From NCBI GenBank assembly GCA_964243295.1, contig CAXTEJ010000001.1, positions 173,019-237,018 on the forward strand: DNA of 64,000 bases, given 5' to 3'. The stretch's first letter is position 1. Each line of letters begins with the position of its first letter. Origin of the DNA: CAXTEJ01 sp964243295 (GTDB lineage: Bacteria; Actinomycetota; Actinomycetes; Actinomycetales; Angustibacteraceae). Made by a program: the position numbers and the translations under genes. Of this stretch, positions 8,209 through 17,180 are shown piece by piece. Under the pieces are notes generated by a model that was not told where the DNA came from, searched no databases, and saw nothing but the letters and a program-made list of their open reading frames with translations.

Positions 8209-9228
8209 GTGACCGGTGCGGGCGAGCCCCTGGCCTGGTTCGGCGACCAGGTGCGCGTAGGCCTGTCAGAGGTGCGGCACGACGCCGGCGCCCTCGACGA
8301 GGGTGGCTGGTGGGCCGTCGTCGTCGACTTCGCCGGGGGGCTGGTGGCCGGCCGGTTCGAGCGCCGCGTCGCGGGGCCGCCGCCGGTGGCGCCGTGGGTG
8401 CCGCTGACCGGGCCGTGGCGCAGCTCGCTCGACCGGACGTCGTACGAGGCCGGGGTGCGCGCGATCCGGTCGCGCATCGGTGCCGGCACCGTCTACCAGG
8501 TCAACCTCTGCCGCGTGCTCGAGCACGACCTGCCTTCGGACGCCGACCTGCTCGGCCTCGCTGGTGTGACCGCCGCCGGCAACCCGGCGCCGTACCAGGG
8601 GTTCGTGCGGCTGCCGGGCGCCGAGGTGGTGTGCGCGTCGCCCGAGCTGTTCCTGCACCGCGCCGGCGGCCGCGTCACCACCGGGCCCATCAAGGGCACC
8701 GCGCCGACGCCCCACCTGCTGCTGGCCAAGGACGTCGACGAGAACGTGATGATCGTCGACCTGTCGCGCAACGACCTCAGCCTCGTCAGCCGCACCGGCT
8801 CGGTGGTCGTCGACGCGCTGCTCGAGGTCCAGCACCACCCCGGGCTGGTGCACCTGGTGTCCCGGGTTTCTGGCGCGCTGCGGCCCGGCACCACGTGGGC
8901 CGACCTGCTCGGCGCGACGCTGCCGCCGGCGTCCGTCACGGGGGCGCCGAAGTCGACCGCGCTCGCGGCGATCGCCGACCTCGAGCCGGTCGGGCGCGGG
9001 CCCTACTGCGGCGCGGTCGGCTGGGTCGATGCGGACGCCGGCACCGCGCAGCTGGCCGTCACGATCCGCAGCTTCTGGCGCGCGACGTCGGACGACGGCC
9101 GCCCGGTCGTGAGGTTCGGCACCGGTGCCGGCATCACGTGGGGCTCGGACCCCGCGGGCGAGTGGGACGAGACCCGGCTCAAGGCGCGGCGCCTGGTCGG
9201 GCTGGCGGGCGGGGCGCCTGCGGCCTAG
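8209..9228 (+). CDS. pabB: Aminodeoxychorismate synthase component I-like (PabB), chorismate-binding enzyme
   Basis: 339 residues from GTG 8209. The chorismate-binding fold is shown by GAGTVYQVNLCR, SPELFLHR, the active-site GPIKGTAP, DLSRNDLSLV, LPPASVTGAPK and FGTGAGITWGSDP. The SVTGAPK and GPIKGT lysine motifs are those of PabB rather than TrpE. The product would help turn chorismate into 4-amino-4-deoxychorismate for folate. It lacks the usual longer N-terminal lobe, as many actinobacterial single-domain homologues do. Distinct from the decayed paa genes before it; no partner amidotransferase is seen nearby. Confidence 0.88.
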   Translation: MTGAGEPLAWFGDQVRVGLSEVRHDAGALDEGGWWAVVVDFAGGLVAGRFERRVAGPPPVAPWVPLTGPWRSSLDRTSYEAGVRAIRSRIGAGTVYQVNLCRVLEHDLPSDADLLGLAGVTAAGNPAPYQGFVRLPGAEVVCASPELFLHRAGGRVTTGPIKGTAPTPHLLLAKDVDENVMIVDLSRNDLSLVSRTGSVVVDALLEVQHHPGLVHLVSRVSGALRPGTTWADLLGATLPPASVTGAPKSTALAAIADLEPVGRGPYCGAVGWVDADAGTAQLAVTIRSFWRATSDDGRPVVRFGTGAGITWGSDPAGEWDETRLKARRLVGLAGGAPAA

Positions 9229-9288
9229 CCGGTTTGTCTCGGTACCGGACGGGTATTCCCGGCCCAGTCGAACACCCGGAGGTTCTCG

Positions 9289-10185
9289 GTGCCCAGCCGT
9301 TCCCACGCCCGACGCGGCACCGCTGTCGCCCTGCTGCTCGCGCTCGTCGCGTCCGGCTGCAGCGACACCGATGCGGGCACCACGGCGCGCGACCGCGCGG
9401 CGGAGGTCGTCGACGCCGTCAAGAACGCCGTGGCCAAGGCCCGGGAGGGCAACGACACGGCGTCCGGTGCCGTCGACGCCGGCCAGGCCGCCCCCATCCG
9501 CGCCGACACGCGCACCGCCTTCGACTACGACCAGTACACGAGCACCCTCGGGTCGGTCATCAGCTCGCTCGAGGACTATTGGGCGACGGCGCTGCCGGCG
9601 AGCTTCGGCGCGCGGTACAGCTCGCCGCAGCGCTTCGTCTATTACCGCTCCGACCAGCAGCCGCCCGGCCCGACGTGCGGTGAGGAGCCGGCGCCGGCGA
9701 ACAACGCGTTCTACTGCCCCGCCGGCGACTTCATCGCCTGGGACGAGACCGGCCTGATCATCCCGCTGTACGTGCAGGCTGGGGACTTCGCCGCCGGCTT
9801 CGTCCTGGCGCACGAGTTCGGGCACGCCATGCAGGCCCGGCTGCCGCAGCAGGAGCAGGTGGGGGTGCTGCGCGAGCTGCAGGCCGACTGCTTCGCCGGC
9901 TCATGGTCGGCGCACGTGCAGGAACAGGGCCTGCTGGAGGCGGGCGACCTCGACGAGGCGACGCTCGCGGTCTTCTCCGCGCGCGACGTCCCCGGCACGG
10001 CCTGGACCGACCCGCGGGCCCACGGCAGCGGCTTCGAGCGCACGCGCGCCTTCACCGACGGCTACGAGAGCGGCCCCAAGGCGTGCTACCCCGCGCCTGC
10101 CGAGGACTGGATCGTGGAGGCGGCCGGCTCGACCGGCGGCGCCGCGACCGGCGCGCCGACGCCCACCGACGGCGCCACCCCGTAA
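9289..10185 (+). CDS. Secreted lipoprotein zinc metallopeptidase (YpfJ/DUF2342-like neutral zinc protease)
   Basis: 298 residues from GTG 9289 with GGAGG 7 bases upstream. The N-terminus is a lipoprotein signal with lipobox LVASGC (Cys24). The zinc site is HEFGHAMQ (His175, Glu176, His179) followed by the third-ligand segment ELQADCFAG typical of the putative neutral zinc metallopeptidase family. It is expected outside the membrane, anchored by lipid. The C-terminus is a Thr/Pro/Ala tail. Substrate unknown. A repeat array starts 6 bases after the stop. Confidence 0.88.
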   Translation: MPSRSHARRGTAVALLLALVASGCSDTDAGTTARDRAAEVVDAVKNAVAKAREGNDTASGAVDAGQAAPIRADTRTAFDYDQYTSTLGSVISSLEDYWATALPASFGARYSSPQRFVYYRSDQQPPGPTCGEEPAPANNAFYCPAGDFIAWDETGLIIPLYVQAGDFAAGFVLAHEFGHAMQARLPQQEQVGVLRELQADCFAGSWSAHVQEQGLLEAGDLDEATLAVFSARDVPGTAWTDPRAHGSGFERTRAFTDGYESGPKACYPAPAEDWIVEAAGSTGGAATGAPTPTDGATP

Positions 10186-10190
10186 CGCGC

Positions 10191-10400
10191 GTGATCATGC
10201 GATCGCGGCCCGGGCGAGCCGGAATTGCATGATCACGGTGGGTCGGCGCCGGTGGACGGCCGGAGCGAGCCGGAATCGCATGATCACGGCGGGTCGGCGC
10301 CGGTGGGCGGCCGGAGCGAGCCGGGATTGCATGATCACGGCGGGGTTGGCGCCAGTGGGCGGCCGGTGCGTGCCCGGGATCGCATGATCCCGGGGGGGTC
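10191..10400. repeat. Dispersed TGATCATGC repeats, about 51-bp period plus one inverted copy
   Basis: One copy in the sense of the 6596 array (GTGATCATGCGATCGCGG, 10191-10208) faces three to four copies in the opposite sense (CCGGAATTGCATGATCACGG and variants at about 10220, 10271, 10321 and 10376). The opposite copies are spaced about 51 bases apart by a conserved GTCGGCGCCGGTGG-containing segment. No coding function is seen. They fill the convergent gap between the metallopeptidase and the ABC permease. Confidence 0.85.
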
Positions 10401-10450
10401 GGCGGGGCTGTGCGCGGCGGCGGCAAGCGCCGGTCGGTGCAGCCGCCGGC

Positions 10451-11365
10451 TCACAGGTCGCGGCGCTGGAGTGCGACGCCCGCCAGCCAGAGCACCAGGG
10501 CGACCCACAGCGCGGACCAGGCCAGGTAGGCCGCGGTCAGCGGCGAGGCGCTGAGGAACGGCACCCCACCCTCGACCGCGGGCCCGCCGAGCTGGGCGAG
10601 GACCGTCGAGTCCTGGAAGGCGTTCATCGCGCCGCGCCACAGCCCGTCGGTGGGCAGCAGCATCCGCGAGACGGTGCCGATGCGGGCGATGCTCTCGGGA
10701 CCGCCGGCGTTGATGTTGCCCACGACGCCGGCGATCCAGGTGGCCCCGAACAGGCCGACGGCGACGATGCCCGACGCCATCGGCGAGATGACGGTCGACA
10801 GCAGCAGCCCCAGGCTCATCAGCACCGTCGTCTGCGCCGCGAGCAGGGCCAGCCCCGTCGCCGGGTGCGGCGGCCAGTACCCCACGGTGACCTGCACGAC
10901 GACGAGCAGCGCGAGACCGGCCACCACGACGTAGCCGGTGCCGAAGGCGACGAGCCCGAGCCACTTGCCGAGCAGCACGGTGGAGCGCCGCACCGGCCGG
11001 GCGAGCACCGACAGGGCCATGCCCGACTCGATCTCCCCCGCCAGCGTGGGGCCCGCGACGAACGTCGTGCCGAGCGCCGCGACCAGGCTGAGACCGAACA
11101 TCACGAGGTTGAGCACGATGCTCGCGACCAGCCGGGCCTCGCCGCTGGTGAGAGCGCCGGCGGCGTCCACGCTGGTCAGCCTTGAGAACCCCCAGGCGCT
11201 GAGCCCGAGCAGCACCAGCGTGAGCACCCCCAGTGAGCGCAGCACCCGTCGCCGGGCGACCTCGCGCACGGTGAGCGCGGCGAGCGTGAGCACCACGCGC
11301 GCGGCGTGACCGGCCGACGCGCCGGGCACGCGCGCGGCGTCCGGCCGGGTGGCCGAGGCGGTCAT
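10451..11365 (-). CDS. ABC-2 type transporter permease
   Basis: 304 residues with about six membrane helices (for example LGVLTLVLLGLSAWGFS and IVLNLVMFGLSLVAALGTTF). The GEIESGMALSVLARPVRR loop is characteristic of ABC-2 permeases of the NatB/CcmB-like type. The start overlaps the stop of the ATPase gene by 4 bp. It is the last gene of a coupled sigma, anti-sigma, ATPase, permease operon on the minus strand. Exporter of unknown substrate. Confidence 0.87.
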   Translation of the reverse strand: MTASATRPDAARVPGASAGHAARVVLTLAALTVREVARRRVLRSLGVLTLVLLGLSAWGFSRLTSVDAAGALTSGEARLVASIVLNLVMFGLSLVAALGTTFVAGPTLAGEIESGMALSVLARPVRRSTVLLGKWLGLVAFGTGYVVVAGLALLVVVQVTVGYWPPHPATGLALLAAQTTVLMSLGLLLSTVISPMASGIVAVGLFGATWIAGVVGNINAGGPESIARIGTVSRMLLPTDGLWRGAMNAFQDSTVLAQLGGPAVEGGVPFLSASPLTAAYLAWSALWVALVLWLAGVALQRRDL

Positions 11366-12426
11366 CGGCCCTCTCCCGCCGACGACGAAGCCGACGACGA
11401 AGCCAACGCCGACGAGCGCAGGATCGCGAGCAGCCGCTCCTCGAGCGTGACCCGGCCCGGCTCGACGGCGTGCACGCGCACGCCCAGCCGCACCAGGTCG
11501 GCGACGAGGTCGGCGACGAGGTCGTCGGTCGGCCGACCGGTCGGGTGGTCGGACGTCGGCGGTGACCCGAGCGCGTCGTCCGGCAGCTCGATGATGAACT
11601 GCGACCCGCTGCGGGTGAGCCGGCCCGCGGCCGCGAGCCGCTGCTCGGCTGCCGGCGTCACGTCGTCCAGCCGCAGCCGCAGCTCACGCCCGCCGAGCAG
11701 CTCGGCCAGGGTGCCGGCCGCGGCGACGCGCCCCTGGTCGAGGATCACCGCCCGGTCGCAGACGCGCTCGACCTCGCCGATGAGGTGGGAGTTGAGCAGG
11801 ACGGCGACACCGTCGTCGCGCAGCGCCAGCAGGATGTCGCGGACGTCGGCGCGGCCGAGCGGGTCGAGGGCGCTCGTCGGCTCGTCGAGCACCACGAGCT
11901 CGGGGCGGGCGACGAGGGCGACCGCGAGCCCGAGCCGCTGCTGCATGCCCTTGGAGAAGCCGCCGACGCGGTCGCCCGCACGGCTGCCGAGCCCGACCAG
12001 CGCCAGCCGGTCGAGCTGCTCGGCGGCCGGGACCCGCGCACCGGCCAGCCGCACGTGCAGGGCCAGCACCTCGGCGGCGGTCAGCCAGGGCTGGTAGCGG
12101 AACAGCTCGGGCAGGTAGCCCACCCGCGCGCGTGCCCGGGGGTCGCCGCCGGGACGGCCGAGCAGCATGACCTCGCCGGCGTCGGGCCGCACCAGCCCCA
12201 GCATCATCTTGATGACGCTGGTCTTCCCCGCGCCGTTCGGCCCGAGCAGCCCGACCACCTCACCGCGGCCCACGGTGAACGACACGTCGTGCACGGCGGC
12301 ACGGCGGCCGTAGCGCTTGCGCAGCCCCGAGCACCACACTGCGGCCGACGGCGGCAGGCCGGCCAGCACCTGCCCCGCGAGCTCGTCGGCGAGCCGCACG
12401 GCGGCATCGTGCGGGACGGCGCTCAC
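11362..12426 (-). CDS. ABC transporter ATP-binding protein (ABC-2 exporter)
   Basis: 354 residues. Walker A is LLGPNGAGKTS, signature FSKGMQQRLGLAVAL, Walker B LVVLDEPTSALDPLG, and the H-loop serves LLNSHLIGEVE. A C-terminal DUF4162-like tail follows. GTG 12426 is chosen because it overlaps the anti-sigma stop (GTGA); the open frame extends further upstream but without homology. An additional 45-residue N-terminal segment precedes the ATPase core. It pairs with the permease encoded next. Confidence 0.9.
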   Translation of the reverse strand: MSAVPHDAAVRLADELAGQVLAGLPPSAAVWCSGLRKRYGRRAAVHDVSFTVGRGEVVGLLGPNGAGKTSVIKMMLGLVRPDAGEVMLLGRPGGDPRARARVGYLPELFRYQPWLTAAEVLALHVRLAGARVPAAEQLDRLALVGLGSRAGDRVGGFSKGMQQRLGLAVALVARPELVVLDEPTSALDPLGRADVRDILLALRDDGVAVLLNSHLIGEVERVCDRAVILDQGRVAAAGTLAELLGGRELRLRLDDVTPAAEQRLAAAGRLTRSGSQFIIELPDDALGSPPTSDHPTGRPTDDLVADLVADLVRLGVRVHAVEPGRVTLEERLLAILRSSALASSSASSSAGEGR

Positions 12427-13541
12427 CGGCCAAGCCCGCGCGCCACCGCGACGACCTCGTCGTCGTCGAGCGTCCCGGCCACCGCCGTGATGATGCCGTC
12501 GCGCACCCACACGACGCCGGCGATGCTGCCGTCCGTCGAGGTGATGACCGTCGCCGGCACCCCGTCGACGTCCGTCCTGGACGTCCTCACCTGGCCTGCC
12601 GGCAGCGGCAGCGGCAGGGTGGTGCCGTCACCGGAGAAGCTGCGCAGCTGGGCCGCGACGTCGGCGGGGACGCCGGGCAGCGAGAGCAGGTAGTCGCGCG
12701 CGGTCTCGAACGAGACGCCCGTCGACGTGGCGGTGGGGGCGACGGCGCGGGCGACGATCATCGCGGGGACGCCGCGGGCCTCCGACCACACGGCCGCGAC
12801 GCCAGGCCCGGCGCTCAGCTGGAACGTGCTGCCGTCGAGGCCAGCTGGTGGCGGGGTCGTCGCGTCGCCGGCCGCGGCGGCGGCTCGGGCCTTGCTCGCT
12901 GAGAACGTGAACTGGGCGCGCACCCGGTCGCCGACCTGCCACGCCGGCTGCCCGGTGACCCCGCGCGGCAGCTGCGCCACCTGCGGCACGGTGAGGCCGG
13001 TCGCCTGCCGGGCGGCTGCGGCTCCGTCGACGTCGTGGACGTCGACGTCCTGCAGCACCCGCAGGTCGCCGTACGCCGCCAGGTCCGGCAGTGCGACGAG
13101 GTCGGCCTGCGTGAGCGTCGTCGGGGCGATGGACTCGGTGCGGAAGATGGTGATCCAGTCCGCCGCCGCGGCGGCTGCGGCGCCCGTGACGATGACCGCG
13201 GCGCCGACGACGGCCACGACCGGGCTGCGCAGCGAGGTGCGCCGGCGGCGGGCGCGTGCGGTGACCGAGGCAGTGCCCGACAGCGCAGTGCCTGCTGGCG
13301 CAGCCGCCACCGGCGCCGTGAGGACAGCGCCCTGCAGCCGCGCCCAGGCGGCGTTGAGGTGGCGGTCGTCGACGGGCTCGGCGGGGGTGAGGGCGACGGC
13401 GAAGGCGTGGGCGTCGGCGGTGACGGTGGCGAGGGTGGAGCGGCAGGTGGGGCAGCCGGCGACGTGGTCACGGTCGGCGTCGGCGACAGCGACGGGCTCG
13501 TCGACCAGACGGCGCAGCGTGCCGTCAGCGGGATGTGGCAC
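12423..13541 (-). CDS. Membrane anti-sigma factor with extracytoplasmic domain
   Basis: 372 residues from GTG 13541 with AAGGAG 10 bases upstream. Near the N-terminus, HVAGCPTC matches the HxxxCxxC signature of zinc-binding anti-sigma domains. One membrane helix lies at about 108-130 (SPVVAVVGAAVIVTGAAAAA). The rest is an outside domain ending VVWVRDGIITAVAGTL, similar in feel to DUF4367-type sensor domains. It overlaps the ECF sigma gene by 17 bp, the usual arrangement for a cognate pair: the protein would hold the sigma factor at the membrane until an outside signal. Family assignment of the outer domain is tentative. Confidence 0.8.
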   Translation of the reverse strand: MPHPADGTLRRLVDEPVAVADADRDHVAGCPTCRSTLATVTADAHAFAVALTPAEPVDDRHLNAAWARLQGAVLTAPVAAAPAGTALSGTASVTARARRRRTSLRSPVVAVVGAAVIVTGAAAAAAADWITIFRTESIAPTTLTQADLVALPDLAAYGDLRVLQDVDVHDVDGAAAARQATGLTVPQVAQLPRGVTGQPAWQVGDRVRAQFTFSASKARAAAAAGDATTPPPAGLDGSTFQLSAGPGVAAVWSEARGVPAMIVARAVAPTATSTGVSFETARDYLLSLPGVPADVAAQLRSFSGDGTTLPLPLPAGQVRTSRTDVDGVPATVITSTDGSIAGVVWVRDGIITAVAGTLDDDEVVAVARGLGR

Positions 13542-14064
13542 GGGGGTCCATCTCCTTGCGCAGTGCGGACTCGGCGCGACGCACGGTCGTGCCGACGCTC
13601 GCGGGTGACAGGTGGAGGGCGGCCGCGACCTCGGCGTAGCTGAGGCCGCTGTGCCGCAGCACGAGCGCGACCGCCTGCGTGCGGGGCAGCCGGGCGAGGG
13701 CTGCGCGCACACGGCGCCGCTCGTCGTCGCCGACGACGACGTCGGCCGTGTCCGGCGCGACCGCCGAGGTGTCGCGGGCCGCGACCTCGCGGGCCGCACG
13801 ACGACGGCCGGTGCGCAGGTGGTTCAGCGCAGTGTGCGCGGCGGCGACCGACAGCCAGCCCGGGGCCTCTGCCGCCGGCACCGTCGTCCGGCCGAAGCTG
13901 ACGAAGACCTCCTGGGCGACGTCCTCGGCCTCGTCGCGCGAGCCGAGCACGCGCGCGGCGACGGCGACGACGCGCGGGTAGGTGGCGCGGAAGACCTGCT
14001 CGAGGTCGGGGCGCACGCCCCCTGGCGACGTCCCCGCCGCCGTCCCCCTCGCTGACGCACGCAC
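13525..14064 (-). CDS. ECF RNA polymerase sigma factor
   Basis: 179 residues. Sigma region 2 is VFRATYPRVVAVAARVLG and EAEDVAQEVFVSFG. Region 4 is LPRTQAVALVLRHSGLSYAE followed by AAALHLSPASVGTTVRR, a clear helix-turn-helix. GTG 14064 has GAGGAGG 10 bases upstream and gives the normal ECF length. An ATG at 14187 (AGGAGG 12 bases upstream) would add 41 residues and cannot be excluded. Followed by its probable anti-sigma gene with a 17-bp overlap, and by an ABC exporter it may control. Confidence 0.87.
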   Translation of the reverse strand: MRASARGTAAGTSPGGVRPDLEQVFRATYPRVVAVAARVLGSRDEAEDVAQEVFVSFGRTTVPAAEAPGWLSVAAAHTALNHLRTGRRRAAREVAARDTSAVAPDTADVVVGDDERRRVRAALARLPRTQAVALVLRHSGLSYAEVAAALHLSPASVGTTVRRAESALRKEMDPRATSR

Positions 14065-14258
14065 CGCCGTACCGCCTCCTCGCCATCGCGTCCGGTCGAC
14101 CGCGCCGTCAGGCGCCCCCGCCGCACGTGCCAGCTCGGCGGCCGGCACGACGGCCAGCACACCCGCGCCGTGCCTCACCTGGTCCATGGAGTCCCCGTGC
14201 CTCCTGAGCACCGCCGCGGTGCCGGATGTGACACCGGGCCGTGGTCGCGGGGCCCGCA

Positions 14259-15101
14259 TCACCCGCCGGTCGCCAGCCGCTGCGCCCGCCGGACGGCGTC
14301 CACGACCTCCCGCTCCCACACCGAGAAGTCGTGGCCGCCCTCGACGACCCGCAGGTCGCTGCGGACGTCGGCGCGGCGTCGCAGCCGCGTGTGCAGCCGG
14401 GCGGCGACGAGCGTGAGGTCGGCCGGATCGCCGTCCGGCGTGTGCTGCGGTGGCTCGCCGTCGCCCACCGTGACCGCGATGCCGGTGGCAGGTGCGGTGC
14501 CTGCCGGCCGCGCGGCGAGCAGCGCGGCCGGGGCCATGAGACCCCGGTAGGTGGCGTCGTCGAAGCGCAGCGACCCGGCGCCGAAGGCACCGCTGGTGCG
14601 GGCCGACGACTCCAGCGGGGGGAGGTCGTACGCGGCGGGCGACAGCAGCGCCGCCCAGCCGACGAGGTGCGGCAGCGCGAGCGCCCAGCGGCACGCGGCC
14701 GCGCCGCCCATCGAGATCCCCACGACGCCGCGGTCGGTCGTCGCGCCGCCCTCGACGGCGGGCAGCACGTCGTCCAGCAGCGCCGACTCGACCGCCGTGG
14801 GCTGCCCCTCGCCGGCCGAGTCGACCCACCAGTGCGTCCGCCTCAACCAGGGCCCGTCCGGCGCGGCGAGCGACGCCGCGGGCAACCGGCCGTCGTCCAT
14901 GGCGGCGACGAGCCGCCCCATCAGGGGGATCAGGTCGTCGGCGCCCGCGCCGCGCCCGTGCAGCAGCCAGACCCACCGACCTGTGTCGTCGACTTCGCGC
15001 CGGTGCACCCGCAGCTGCACGCTGCCGAGCCGGCTCGGCGCGGTGAGCGGCTCGATCCGCTGCCGGGACGACAGATTCGTCACGTCAGCATCTTGACGCA
15101 C
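14259..15101 (-). CDS. Putative alpha/beta-hydrolase esterase
   Basis: 280 residues. LLHGRGAGADD forms the oxyanion region, GISMGGAAA is the nucleophile elbow (GxSxG), and EGGHDFSVWE carries the catalytic histidine. It resembles the esterase D / tannase-feruloyl group. No signal peptide, so cytoplasmic. The start is weak: GTG 15101 or GTG 15083 are the candidates and neither has a good ribosome site. The gene is divergent from the lacI operon, and the twin operators at 15130-15153 sit just before it, so it may share that control. Confidence 0.78.
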   Translation of the reverse strand: MRQDADVTNLSSRQRIEPLTAPSRLGSVQLRVHRREVDDTGRWVWLLHGRGAGADDLIPLMGRLVAAMDDGRLPAASLAAPDGPWLRRTHWWVDSAGEGQPTAVESALLDDVLPAVEGGATTDRGVVGISMGGAAACRWALALPHLVGWAALLSPAAYDLPPLESSARTSGAFGAGSLRFDDATYRGLMAPAALLAARPAGTAPATGIAVTVGDGEPPQHTPDGDPADLTLVAARLHTRLRRRADVRSDLRVVEGGHDFSVWEREVVDAVRRAQRLATGG

Positions 15102-15129
15102 GCGTCCGACAGTGGCACCGTCATCTCTT

Positions 15130-15153
15130 GTAATCGATTACGCAATCGATTGC
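15130..15153. promoter_or_regulatory. Twin LacI-family operators
   Basis: Two perfect 12-bp palindromes abut: GTAATCGATTAC at 15130-15141 and GCAATCGATTGC at 15142-15153. Both carry the central CG and the AATCGATT core typical of LacI/GalR operators. They lie 33 bases before the lacI start and 28 bases before the divergent esterase, so autoregulation and control of both directions is likely. Confidence 0.8.
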
Positions 15154-15186
15154 AGCATCCGTCAGCGACGACGCCGAGGAGCCCGT

Positions 15187-16236
15187 GTGGACGCCGTGAC
15201 GCCTCCTCGTGCGACTGCTGCCGCCGTCGCGGCCCTCGCCGGGGTCTCGATCGCCTCGGTGTCGCGGGTCTTGAACGGGTTGCCGTCCAGCGCCGAGATG
15301 GCCGGCCGCGTGCGGGCCGCGGCCGCCGAGCTCGGCTACGTGCCCGATGCAGCGGCACGGTCGCTCAAGGTGCGTCGCACCGAGCAGGTCGCGCTGGCGG
15401 TCGCCGACGTCGGCAACCCGGTCTACGTCGCCATGATGCGCGCGGTCGAGGCCGTGGTGCGCTCGGCGGGCTACCGGCTGGTGCTGGCCTCGACGGGGTC
15501 GGACCCCAAGGAGGAGATCGGCCTGATCTCCCGCCTCGGCACGGGCTGGGCCGACGGGCTGATCATCAGCCCGCTGCGCATCACCGACGACCTGGTCGCC
15601 GAGCTGCGCGGCTCACGCGTGCCGACCGTCGTCATCGGCTCGCTGCCCGCCGGTGTCGCGCTCGACAACGTCCGCGCCGACTCCCCGCGCGGCGTCCGGC
15701 TGGCACTGGAGCACCTGCACGGCCTGCGGCGCAAGCGGATCGCGTTCGTCAACGGCCCGGCCGACACCGTGCCGGGTGCCGCCCGGGCTGCGGGGTTCGA
15801 GCGCACGTCGCGCCGCCTGGGCATCGACCGTGACCCGGCGCTGCGCGTGAGCGCCGAGGACTTCACCTTCGCCGCGGGCCTGGACGCCGGCCGCGAGCTG
15901 CTCGACCAGTGGGACGGCGCCCGCGCGGCCGGCCGGCCCGACGCCGTCCTCGCTGCGAACGACCTGCTGGCGGTCGGCGTGATGCACGCTCTGGCCGAGC
16001 GCGGCCGGCGCGTGCCGGACGACGTCGCCGTGGTCGGCATGGACGACACCGAGCTCGCGTCGCAGGCGACCCCCACCCTCACCAGCGTCGGGCTGGGCTC
16101 GGCCGATCGCGGCCGGATGGCCGCGCAGCTGCTGCTCGACCGCATCGCCGACCCGGCGCGGCCGGTCCAGACCACCCGCGTGCCACCGGTGCTGACCGTC
16201 CGGGCCTCCACCACCGACGTCGGGAGCCCGCGATGA
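15187..16236 (+). CDS. LacI-family transcriptional regulator
   Basis: 349 residues from GTG 15187, with GAGGAG five bases upstream. The N-terminal helix-turn-helix is ATAAAVAALAGVSIASVSRV followed by the hinge LGYVPDAAARSL. The rest is a periplasmic-binding-like sugar sensor (LALAVADVGNPVYVAMMRAV, PDAVLAANDLLAVGVM, VVGMDDTELA). It would repress the downstream import and catabolic genes from the twin palindromes just upstream until an inducer sugar binds. The stop overlaps the first permease gene (ATGA). Confidence 0.92.
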   Translation: MDAVTPPRATAAAVAALAGVSIASVSRVLNGLPSSAEMAGRVRAAAAELGYVPDAAARSLKVRRTEQVALAVADVGNPVYVAMMRAVEAVVRSAGYRLVLASTGSDPKEEIGLISRLGTGWADGLIISPLRITDDLVAELRGSRVPTVVIGSLPAGVALDNVRADSPRGVRLALEHLHGLRRKRIAFVNGPADTVPGAARAAGFERTSRRLGIDRDPALRVSAEDFTFAAGLDAGRELLDQWDGARAAGRPDAVLAANDLLAVGVMHALAERGRRVPDDVAVVGMDDTELASQATPTLTSVGLGSADRGRMAAQLLLDRIADPARPVQTTRVPPVLTVRASTTDVGSPR

Positions 16237-17180
16237 CCAGCGTGCGGCCTGCACCTGCTGCGACCCCGGCGTCCGGGCCGTCGCGCCCGTCGTCCCAGCG
16301 ACCGCGCCGGTCCAGCCAGCAGCGCGAGGCCTGGCTGCTCGTGCTCCCCGCGCTCGTGCCGGTCGCGCTGTTCAGCGTCTACCCGCTGCTGCAGGGCCTC
16401 TACCTCGGGTTCACCGACAGCAAGGCCGGCCTGAACGTCGTCACGCGCTTCGTCGGCGTCGACAACTTCACCCGGCTCGCCGACAACGACCTGTTCTGGA
16501 GCTCGTTCCGCATCGGCCTGGTGTGGGCGCTGTCGGTGACGGTGCTGCAGTTCCTCGCCGGTCTCGGGCTCGCGCTGCTGCTGAACCTGGACCTGCGGCT
16601 GCGCTGGCTGGCGCGCACGCTGTCGCTGGTGCCGTGGGCCATGCCCCCGGTCATCGTCGCCATCATGTGGCGGTTGATGCTCAACCCGAACTACGGGCCG
16701 ATCAACGGGCTTCTCCGCGACCTGCACCTCGGTGACGGGGGAACCAACTGGCTCGGTGACTTCTCGACGGCGCTGCCGGCGGTCATCGTCGTCGGCGTCT
16801 GGGCAGGCATGCCGCAGACCACCATCACGCTGCTGGCGGGCCTGCAGTCGGTCGACCAGTCGCTGCACGAGGCGGCCGCGGTCGACGGAGCGACCGCGTG
16901 GCAACGGTTCCGCCACGTCACCCTGCCGTCGCTTCGGCCGGTGATCGCCGCCATCACCTCGCTCGACTTCATCTGGAACTTCAACAGCTTCGGCCTGGTC
17001 TACGTGCTGACTGCGGGCGGGCCGGGCGGGCGCACGATGCTGCCGATGCTGTTCGCCTACAACGAGGCGTTCCGCTACGGCAACTTCGGCTACGCCGCTG
17101 CCATGGGCGACGTCATGGTCGTGCTCATCGTGGTGCTGCTGCTGTTCTACCTGCGCTCACGGCTGAAGGAGCAGCGATGA
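16233..17180 (+). CDS. Carbohydrate ABC transporter permease, MalF/UgpA type
   Basis: 315 residues with six membrane helices, first at about 34-53 (AWLLVLPALVPVALFSVYPL). The cytoplasmic ATPase-contact loop reads EAAAVDGATAWQRFRHVTLP, the EAA motif of binding-protein-dependent permeases. ATG 16233 overlaps the lacI stop and its own stop overlaps the next permease gene, so the three are coupled. It imports the operon's substrate together with its MalG-like partner and the lipoprotein encoded next. Confidence 0.93.
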   Translation: MTSVRPAPAATPASGPSRPSSQRPRRSSQQREAWLLVLPALVPVALFSVYPLLQGLYLGFTDSKAGLNVVTRFVGVDNFTRLADNDLFWSSFRIGLVWALSVTVLQFLAGLGLALLLNLDLRLRWLARTLSLVPWAMPPVIVAIMWRLMLNPNYGPINGLLRDLHLGDGGTNWLGDFSTALPAVIVVGVWAGMPQTTITLLAGLQSVDQSLHEAAAVDGATAWQRFRHVTLPSLRPVIAAITSLDFIWNFNSFGLVYVLTAGGPGGRTMLPMLFAYNEAFRYGNFGYAAAMGDVMVVLIVVLLLFYLRSRLKEQR

